Virus record (IMG/VR): IMGVR_UViG_3300035070_000157
Location: 1 to 37,264 of that record
DNA length: 37,264 nucleotides
Origin: a virus
Reading direction: 5' to 3' (one strand)
Both the position numbers and the translations under genes were made by a program. Below, piece by piece: positions 32,066 through 37,264 of this stretch. The notes below the pieces were generated by a model, which saw nothing but the letters and a program-made list of their open reading frames with translations, had not been told where the DNA came from and ran no database searches. The stretch's first letter is position 1, and each line of letters starts with the position of its first letter.

Positions 32066-33321
32066 TGACTAGAGCAAGAGACGCAGCAACAAACAGTCAC
32101 GGCAATAACATTCCCGCTGGTGGTGCATCAGGTCAAGCGTTGGTTTTTGCAAGTTCTGGTACGGCTACTTGGGGTTCAGCGGGTACACCGTTTGCTGGCG
32201 GTTATCTAGCCGTAACGAGTAATGTTACCCTCACTGCTGGACAATCTGGTTATCAAATCTACGTTACTGGTGAGCGTTTAATTACACTTCCTGCCGTAGA
32301 CCAGAGTGTGTATTATATAATAAAAAATGGTGGATCAAATAATATATACCTTAAGCCGCATGGCTCTGAAACTTTAAATGGCTTTGCGACTGCTATTAGA
32401 CTGCGCGTTTCTGCTGGGTCAGATATAATAATTATAAACGATGGCGTTAGTAATTGGCAAACAATTTCAAATACTGTTGGTTCTACTTTGGCTGAGGCTA
32501 CGACACTAACAACATCACAAACATTTACGCCAAAGAGTATCACAACGTCACTATTGGTTTGCGTTAGTGGAAGTGCTTGCGGTGCAAATTCTCCACAAAA
32601 CGTACAAAACTCCATGCAATCTGGGGGTGCTGGTGGCCCTGGATACGCTGAAAAATTTATTAGCAGTCCAGCAAGTAGTTACGTTGTTTCAATTGGTACG
32701 TTTGGCGATGTTAATGGAAGCGCGGGAACTAACACTACGGCGGCGGGTATAACTTGCCCACCTTCGGCGCATTTTGCTGCAAGATATACTTCATCAAATG
32801 GTACTGGTAAAGCGGGAGGGGCTGCTGGAACGGGTGGTGATTTTTCTGCCGCTGGAGGAAATGGCGCGAGTCATAACGGTTCATCACTCTATCAGAGGAG
32901 CGGCGGCGGTGGTGGTGCAGGAACTCGCGCTGGAGTTGGTGGTAATGCTGGTGCCAACAGTGGGGGGTCTGCACATTTTTCTCACGGAGGAACAAACGGC
33001 GGAACGGGTGGAAATCATGGTGCTGATAATCAAGCTGGATATGCTGGCAGTGGTTATAATGGAGTTGCCGCTACAGCTAAAGCGTCTGGTGCTTATACCG
33101 TTTCGAGCGTGACGTCAGAAACATACCAATCAGGAGACTCAGGCACAGGTGGTGCTGGCGCACAAACAATAATGAACTGGAACGGCGGGACTTTTATAAT
33201 TGCTGAAGGGAGAACCGTAGGAGGAACGGCTGGAATAAAATATAACGGGCATGATTTAAATCAGAATAATGGAGCGTATGGCGGTTTAAGCGGCACTGTA
33301 ACATTCGTGGAGTTTTTCTAA
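32065..33321 (+). CDS. Second glycine-rich fibre-tip protein, paralogue of the fibre C-terminus
   Basis: A 418-residue protein whose residues about 42-418 parallel residues 478-855 of the preceding fibre: VTLTAGQSGYQIYVTGERLI with TTLTTAQNGNLIRVTATGEK; IYLKPHGSETLNG with MYIKPNGTQTING; GYAEKFISSPASSY with SYAEKFIASPAASY; and TVTFVEFF with YVTFVEFI at the end. It lacks the tail-binding domain and starts with a short MTRARDAATNSHGNNIPAGG leader. It may be an accessory adhesin attached to the fibre tip or an alternative tip. Parts are noticeably AT-rich (for example 32310-32350), unlike the genome around. The start overlaps the fibre stop (TAATG). Confidence 0.85.
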   Translation: MTRARDAATNSHGNNIPAGGASGQALVFASSGTATWGSAGTPFAGGYLAVTSNVTLTAGQSGYQIYVTGERLITLPAVDQSVYYIIKNGGSNNIYLKPHGSETLNGFATAIRLRVSAGSDIIIINDGVSNWQTISNTVGSTLAEATTLTTSQTFTPKSITTSLLVCVSGSACGANSPQNVQNSMQSGGAGGPGYAEKFISSPASSYVVSIGTFGDVNGSAGTNTTAAGITCPPSAHFAARYTSSNGTGKAGGAAGTGGDFSAAGGNGASHNGSSLYQRSGGGGGAGTRAGVGGNAGANSGGSAHFSHGGTNGGTGGNHGADNQAGYAGSGYNGVAATAKASGAYTVSSVTSETYQSGDSGTGGAGAQTIMNWNGGTFIIAEGRTVGGTAGIKYNGHDLNQNNGAYGGLSGTVTFVEFF

Positions 33322-33593
33322 TGGTTAGAATAGCAGCAATAGTAGCAGCAGACGGAAGTGATACAAACAGAATAGTAATTGGCGATGATTACATTCCCGA
33401 AGGCTATACTGAAATCTTCCCGTTTGTAGAGAGTACTGTGAGAGCGCGGCGTGACGAACTCTTAGCGGCGTCTGACAGCATGGCATTAGCTGACCGCATT
33501 ACCGACGAATGGCGAACGTACAGACAGGCACTCAGAGATTTACCACAACAGGACGGGTTTCCTGACGTGGCCTTCCCGACCCCACCAAGCTAA
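33321..33593 (+). CDS. Tail fibre assembly chaperone-like protein (Phage_tail_APC type)
   Basis: A 90-residue protein. The second half, RARRDELLAASDSMALADRI, then EWRTYRQALRDLPQQDGFPD and VAFPTPPS, is the hallmark of the phage tail assembly chaperone family Pfam Phage_tail_APC, found directly after fibre genes and thought to help fibre folding. The start overlaps the stop of the fibre-tip gene (TAATG). The N-terminal half (GDDYIPEGYTEIFPFVES) is variable in the family. Confidence 0.82.
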   Translation: MVRIAAIVAADGSDTNRIVIGDDYIPEGYTEIFPFVESTVRARRDELLAASDSMALADRITDEWRTYRQALRDLPQQDGFPDVAFPTPPS

Positions 33594-33597
33594 CAAC

Positions 33598-33798
33598 ATG
33601 ATCCATGTGTTTTCCCTGATGTTGTTCATCGGGGGGAACCTGATCGAACCCCCCATGCATTTCCATAAGATCGAAACGTGTCTGTATTACGCAGAACGCG
33701 CAGTCACTCGGTATGGAACAATGGAAACCCAAAAACATTTTGGTCTCGCTTACTGTGTACCCACGGTGGTCGATCCGAACAAAACAACGGTGTACTAA
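33598..33798 (+). CDS. Small protein with hydrophobic N-terminus
   Basis: A 66-residue protein: a hydrophobic start (MIHVFSLMLFIGGNLIE), then a soluble part with two cysteines (ETCLYYAERAVTRYG, AYCVPTVVDPNKTTVY). The pattern, a short signal-like segment, a Tyr/Ala helix around a Cys, and a YCVP-V-DP-TVY end, recalls small proteins found in the same place in other marine phages. It could be secreted to the periplasm with one disulfide. The function is unknown. Its stop overlaps the next start (TAATG). Confidence 0.7.
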   Translation: MIHVFSLMLFIGGNLIEPPMHFHKIETCLYYAERAVTRYGTMETQKHFGLAYCVPTVVDPNKTTVY

Positions 33799-34049
33799 TG
33801 GACCACAGAGACAAACTAATTCACGCACCGCTAATCTTTGGCCTTGTGGTTCAAGGGGCCGCTATAGTGTGGACCGTGAGCATGATGATGTCTGACATCC
33901 ATCGTAACAGCGAGGACATCGATGCGATGCAAATGCGCGTCGGGTCACTTGAAAGTTCCACGCAAGATCAAGCAGTGGCAATAGCCCGAATTGAAGAAAA
34001 CACAAAGAGCATCATGGCAGCAATCGAAAGGCTAGCGACACGACCGTGA
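33798..34049 (+). CDS. Small membrane protein with coiled-coil tail
   Basis: An 83-residue protein. One membrane segment at about residues 8-30 (IHAPLIFGLVVQGAAIVWTV) is followed by a helical coiled coil (EDIDAMQMRVGSLESSTQDQ, VAIARIEENTKSIMAAIERL). This architecture, one TM then a coiled coil, occurs in pinholins, inner-membrane spanins and phage-exclusion proteins. No lipobox partner is seen. Located in the stretch between fibre and holin genes. Confidence 0.7.
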   Translation: MDHRDKLIHAPLIFGLVVQGAAIVWTVSMMMSDIHRNSEDIDAMQMRVGSLESSTQDQAVAIARIEENTKSIMAAIERLATRP

Positions 34050-34064
34050 CTAAAGGAGATCAAA

Positions 34065-34520
34065 ATGGCGGTGGCAGAAATCTTAACGGGCATCGCACTG
34101 ATCACCAAGTCGGTCGAGTTCTTAAAGTCAACCTTGGGAACTGCGAAAGATATCTCAAGCGTTGCCAAACAAATAGACGATCTCTTCGAAGGCTCTAAGC
34201 AACTAAAAGTTGAAGAGCGTAAAGCACGGCAGAACGGGCAGTCAGTCACAGAAATCGTTATAAACCAACAGCTTGCTGCGGAACACATCGCAGAAGTCAA
34301 AAAGTTAATCATTGGGCGTTTCGGTTACTATGCATGGCAAGACATCTTAAAGTTGCAGCGCGAAGCACAACTAGAACAGAAAGCCCGTGCCGCTGCAAAG
34401 CGTAGACAACAAGAAGCACAAGCCGAAATTCGCGGAGACATGGCGGTCGTTGGGACATCCGTTCTGATTGGCATTCTGATCATCGCCATTGTGGCGGCTG
34501 TGCTTCTCGCAATCCTATAG
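34065..34520 (+). CDS. C-terminally anchored membrane protein, unknown function
   Basis: A 151-residue protein: an amphipathic N-terminus, a charged helical middle (LKLQREAQLEQKARAAAKRR) and a C-terminal membrane anchor at residues 126-151 (VVGTSVLIGILIIAIVAAVL). AAAGGAG before ATG 34065 is a strong ribosome binding site. I recall similar FGYYAWQD-type proteins with a C-terminal anchor near the lysis genes of marine phages, without a known role. It could be part of lysis timing or membrane attachment during assembly. Confidence 0.7.
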   Translation: MAVAEILTGIALITKSVEFLKSTLGTAKDISSVAKQIDDLFEGSKQLKVEERKARQNGQSVTEIVINQQLAAEHIAEVKKLIIGRFGYYAWQDILKLQREAQLEQKARAAAKRRQQEAQAEIRGDMAVVGTSVLIGILIIAIVAAVLLAIL

Positions 34521-34529
34521 GAGTCATTA

Positions 34530-34934
34530 ATGTTAAACTTAATTACGTCGTTGTTACCCCAAGTCCTTGCGACGGTAGACAAAGTGATACCGGACGCTGA
34601 CGCAGCGCAAAAAGCCAAGCAGACAATCGAACTCGAATTGATCAAAGCGGCTAACGACATCAACTTGGCACAAGTCGAGACCAATAAAACAGAAGCAGCA
34701 CATCGATCTGTGTGGGTCTCTGGCTGGCGTCCCGCTGTCGGGTGGTGCTGTGCGCTGGGCGTCTTCTGGATGTTCATTGGCGCACCCGCTGCACAGTGGA
34801 TCGCTGTAGCCAACGACTACCCCCTAGACAAACTACCCGTGTTCCCCACCGATTTACTGTTTGAGTTGCTCTTCGCACTCTTGGGTATGGCTGGGCTGCG
34901 TAGTTTCGAAAAGATGAAAGGAATAGCTAAGTGA
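34530..34934 (+). CDS. Holin of 3 transmembrane segments (GTA-holin-like)
   Basis: A 134-residue protein with the pattern of the Pfam family 'holin of 3TMs, for gene-transfer release': an N-terminal helix ending VIPDADAAQKAKQTIELELI, then VWVSGWRPAVGWCCALGVFW, and a last segment DLLFELLFALLGMAGLRSFEK. Hydrophobic segments are at about residues 69-93 and 103-126. It would permeabilise the inner membrane so that the endolysin (37167 onward) reaches murein. AGGAG lies 9 bases before ATG 34530. Overlaps the next gene by 4 bases. Confidence 0.85.
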   Translation: MLNLITSLLPQVLATVDKVIPDADAAQKAKQTIELELIKAANDINLAQVETNKTEAAHRSVWVSGWRPAVGWCCALGVFWMFIGAPAAQWIAVANDYPLDKLPVFPTDLLFELLFALLGMAGLRSFEKMKGIAK

Positions 34935-35146
34935 AAGACACCGGACCCCTCAGAGACAAGCTGTTAAACCGCTTGAACACCATCGTCGCAGACACCTCGG
35001 AAGAACTAAGTCCGTCTATGGTGTCAGCATGTGTGAACTTTTTGAAGACGTTCCCGCCAGAAGCAGACCTGACTGACCTTGGGTCCAGCGTGAAGCTGGC
35101 TGACAGTCTCCATGCGTACAGCAAAGAAATGCCGTTCCGGTCATGA
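34931..35146 (+). CDS. Probable small terminase subunit (T7 gp18-like)
   Basis: A 71-residue protein between holin and large terminase, where T7 has gp18 (89 residues). It reads PLRDKLLNRLNTIVADTSEE, then LSPSMVSACVNFLKTFPPEA and ends DSLHAYSKEMPFRS. The two-helix character with SPxM and NFLK fits short terminase small subunits of marine T7-like phages, which recognise DNA ends or concatemer junctions. I recognise it mostly by position and pattern. ATGA overlap with both neighbours shows strong coupling. Confidence 0.6.
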   Translation: MKDTGPLRDKLLNRLNTIVADTSEELSPSMVSACVNFLKTFPPEADLTDLGSSVKLADSLHAYSKEMPFRS

Positions 35147-35307
35147 AGATCATTAAGTTCCCCGACCGGTCGCAGCGCGTCCAGCCGGTGTGCGACGTGG
35201 CGCGACAAGAGTTCGAACTGAAGCAACAAGCGGAAATCATCCGACAGCAAGCTTTAGAAATCAGAAAGAGACGTAAAGATGCTGAAAGAACTGGTGATAA
35301 ACGATAA
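35143..35307 (+). CDS. Small basic coiled-coil protein in the terminase region
   Basis: A 54-residue protein: MKIIKFPDRSQRVQPVCDVA then a Gln/Arg-rich helix (FELKQQAEIIRQQALEIRKR) ending in RRKDAERTGDKR. It overlaps the small terminase stop (ATGA) and the large terminase start by 29 bases. It sits where T7 carries the Rz-like gene 18.5, but has no membrane segment or signal peptide. It could be a terminase accessory factor. No family recognised. Confidence 0.65.
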   Translation: MKIIKFPDRSQRVQPVCDVARQEFELKQQAEIIRQQALEIRKRRKDAERTGDKR

Positions 35308-37132
35308 GGCCCACTGGGAAACTAACGCACCACCACATGTGTGGGCCGCATACGAGGACTTTCGAAACTTTCTGTACCTCACATGGCAACACTTGGGATT
35401 ACCAGAGCCTACCCCTGCCCAGTATGAGATCGCTTATCGTCTCCAATACGGCGTGGACACCACTGAGTCACCAGACGATCTCGCAAGTGGACCCAGGGAA
35501 GACATCATCAGGTGCTTCCGGTCGCTGGGCAAGTCGTACATCACCAGTGCCTACGCGATCTGGCGTCTCATGCGGAACCCTCGCGACGAAAAGATCATGG
35601 TCGTGAGTGCCACGGGTAGTAAATCCAAAGAGTTCGTGGCGCAAACTAAAGGTATCTGCCAATCGATGCCCCTCGTACAGTGGTTACTCGAAGGTCCGAG
35701 AGACAACGGCGCGACACGACGCGACATGGCAGAACAGTTTGACGTCGCTGGGGCCAGTTTGTCTCAATCGTATTCGGTCGTGGCGCGGGGTATCACTGGG
35801 CAGATCACTGGGTCACGGGCCACGTTGTTAATCGCTGATGACATCGAAGTAGAACGGAACTCACTGACTGAAGAAGCTAGACGTCGAATAGTTAAGATCG
35901 TGCAGTCAGATTTCGTTCCGATCACCAAGACAGAACACGGCAAGGGCGACATCATATTCCTTGGGACACCACAGACCGAGGAGAGTGTGTACAATACGCT
36001 GGTCAAAGAGATGGGCTTCCGGTGCTTCACGATCCCCGTCAGGTTCCCAACAGCCGACAAACTGAAGAACTACGTACTGACAGACAATCAAACGGGGCGT
36101 GAAGTAAATATCCTAGCGCACTACTTGCGTGATCTATTCGACAACAACAAGATCAAGCATGGTGGACCCACAGACAGTCGCTTTGCAGAAGACGAACTGA
36201 TGCATATCGAAGCGAAAGGCAAATCGTCCTTTGCGCTACAGTACATGCTCGACACGTCCCTCAGTGACGCAGAGCGTTACCCGCTGAGACAGTCCGATCT
36301 GATCGTGATGTCGTGCAATCCCCTTAAAGCACCACTGACTGTGCAGTGGGGAAGACACAACGATAAGCACAATCTGGTCAAAGACATACCAAACGTGGGC
36401 TTCTCTGGAGACCATATGCTGCGTCCGCTCTTTGTGGACACAGAATGGGAACCTTACGAGTCCAAGGTGCTATTCGTTGATCCATCAGGACGTGGTAAAG
36501 ACGAAACGGCGTGGGCCATCGTAGGTGCACTCAATGGGATACTGTATGTCCTACAGTGTTGTGGCTTTGCGTCCGACCCCGCCGAGGCAATGGCACGGAT
36601 CGCGGTAGACGCGAAGAAATACAATGTGAGTACCATAGAGGTCGAGCCGAACTACGGGCAAGGCATGTGGACCGTAGCGTTCCAACCGATCTTGTCGAAC
36701 ATATGGCAGGGCGGCTGCACCGTTAAGGAGTCCGAATGGGCTAAAGGTCAAAAGGAAGGCCGTATCATCGACACGTTGGAGCCGGTCATGGCGCAACACA
36801 GGCTGGTACTGGACGAAGACCTAGCGAAACGTGAAGCACGTACAGAGGACCACACGTTCTCTCTACTGTACCAGCTAACGCACATCACAAGAGACCGTGG
36901 TGCACTGCGTCACGATGATCGCCTAGACGCTCTAGCAGGAGCCGTCGCGCACTACATGAGATCAATGGGTCAAGACGTCGATGAAGCAGCCAAAGGCGTA
37001 CTACGACAGCGCATGGATGACGAAATCGATGACTTCATGGAGTTCATGGAGGGCGGTGCGATCATGGGACGATCCCGTGGTGTCCGCAAGAACGGTCAGA
37101 GGACTGAAGTGTGGTCCACAGACCGGTCGTAA
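35279..37132 (+). CDS. terL: Large terminase subunit (T7 gp19-like)
   Basis: A 617-residue packaging motor (T7 gp19 has 586). The ATPase domain has a variant Walker A, CFRSLGKSY with K85 (compare the FRGVAKS type of T7), and Walker B TLLIADDIE with D187 and D188. A coupling motif is suggested by DIIFLGTPQT. The nuclease domain has D401 in VLFVDPSGRGKDET and D546, D547 and D550 in RHDDRLDAL. It would pump DNA into the procapsid through the portal and cut concatemers. AAGAGACG (35268-35275) lies upstream of ATG 35279. The gene is intact. Confidence 0.97.
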   Translation: MLKELVINDKAHWETNAPPHVWAAYEDFRNFLYLTWQHLGLPEPTPAQYEIAYRLQYGVDTTESPDDLASGPREDIIRCFRSLGKSYITSAYAIWRLMRNPRDEKIMVVSATGSKSKEFVAQTKGICQSMPLVQWLLEGPRDNGATRRDMAEQFDVAGASLSQSYSVVARGITGQITGSRATLLIADDIEVERNSLTEEARRRIVKIVQSDFVPITKTEHGKGDIIFLGTPQTEESVYNTLVKEMGFRCFTIPVRFPTADKLKNYVLTDNQTGREVNILAHYLRDLFDNNKIKHGGPTDSRFAEDELMHIEAKGKSSFALQYMLDTSLSDAERYPLRQSDLIVMSCNPLKAPLTVQWGRHNDKHNLVKDIPNVGFSGDHMLRPLFVDTEWEPYESKVLFVDPSGRGKDETAWAIVGALNGILYVLQCCGFASDPAEAMARIAVDAKKYNVSTIEVEPNYGQGMWTVAFQPILSNIWQGGCTVKESEWAKGQKEGRIIDTLEPVMAQHRLVLDEDLAKREARTEDHTFSLLYQLTHITRDRGALRHDDRLDALAGAVAHYMRSMGQDVDEAAKGVLRQRMDDEIDDFMEFMEGGAIMGRSRGVRKNGQRTEVWSTDRS

Positions 37133-37166
37133 CGAACGATTAAAGTACAGTAAGAGGAACTAAACG

Positions 37167-37264
37167 ATGACATTCAAGTTGTCTAAGCGGTCTATGGGCC
37201 GTCTCGAAGGCGTACACCCAGACCTCGTTGAGGTCATCACAGAGTCAATCAAACGAGTACCGAT
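37167..37264 (+). CDS. Endolysin, M15-type peptidase, N-terminal fragment
   Basis: The first 32 residues run off the end of the window. MTFKLSKRSMGRLEGVHPDL, followed by EVITESIKRVP, is the usual opening of phage L-alanyl-D-glutamate / D-Ala-D-Ala peptidases of the M15 (VanY-like) family; the catalytic zinc-binding His and Asp residues would follow outside the window. AAGAGGA (37152-37158) lies 8 bases before ATG 37167. It would cut the peptide stem of peptidoglycan once the holin has opened the inner membrane. Confidence 0.8.
   Translation, partial: MTFKLSKRSMGRLEGVHPDLVEVITESIKRVP

Noticed and set aside
34328-34813. Minus-strand open frame (161 codons) opposite the anchored membrane protein and holin genes
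   Set aside because: Covers two well-supported + strand genes in shadow; composition reflects their codons and no motif is visible.
1-37264. Consensus phage promoters repeated through the genome
   Set aside because: By eye I compared the leaders at 392-646, 3152-3302 and 15296-15486 and found only short shared words such as TTGCC and CCGCTGA, one of them inside a terminator stem; not enough to call a promoter.
1-37264. CRISPR array, insertion sequence or photosynthesis/transaldolase auxiliary genes
   Set aside because: No regularly spaced direct repeats with spacers, no transposase, and no psbA, hli or talC-like protein was found among the open frames.

Overview
The window is most of the genome of a T7-like podophage (Autographiviridae type). 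It carries a single-subunit RNA polymerase of the T7 kind. Its gene order is integrase, RNA polymerase, DNA replication, nucleotide metabolism, portal, scaffold, capsid, tail tubes, internal virion proteins, fibres, lysis and terminase. This is the order known from marine T7-like phages of cyanobacteria, SAR11 and roseobacters. The B12-dependent class II ribonucleotide reductase, the MazG-like enzyme and several small proteins of marine-phage type point to an aquatic, probably marine, bacterial host. Base composition is roughly balanced, unlike the AT-rich phages of SAR11, so an alphaproteobacterium such as a roseobacter or SAR116 relative is my guess. The host cannot be fixed from this sequence. 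All confident genes lie on the + strand.

The window opens inside the tyrosine integrase (C-terminus only) and closes inside an M15-type peptidase endolysin, so a few kilobases are missing. Positions 122-646 hold a small membrane protein and a roughly 255-base non-coding stretch with two concentric perfect inverted repeats. RNA polymerase (647-3151) is followed by a structured leader and a strong terminator. Positions 3303-11181 form a compact replication block: single-stranded DNA-binding protein, RusA-like resolvase, small HTH protein, primase-helicase, family A DNA polymerase, 5'-3' exonuclease, DUF3310 protein, MazG-like pyrophosphohydrolase and class II ribonucleotide reductase. Positions 11187-12788 hold small, often ATGA-coupled genes, including a NrdR-like zinc ribbon, a GNAT acetyltransferase and two related short proteins with a shared C-terminus. 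The morphogenesis block (12800-29487) has portal, scaffold, capsid (bracketed by two terminators), tail tubular A and B, and four internal virion proteins. Positions 29498-33593 encode a T7-type fibre, a second protein that repeats the glycine-rich fibre tip, and a fibre-assembly chaperone-like protein. Positions 33598-37264 hold four small membrane or secreted proteins (one a 3-TM holin), a probable small terminase, a coiled-coil peptide, the large terminase and the start of the endolysin.

The combined logic is that of a temperate-capable T7-like phage. Phage RNA polymerase would take over transcription after host-driven early expression. MazG and ribonucleotide reductase would feed dNTPs to the DNA polymerase. 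Terminators around the capsid gene imply that it has its own transcript. The most unusual features are: an exonuclease whose reading frame runs on, out of frame, through the entire following gene; a lysozyme-like virion domain with the catalytic glutamate replaced; a stand-alone NrdR-like zinc ribbon beside the reductase; the duplicated glycine-rich fibre tip; and the concentric inverted repeats beside the integrase.
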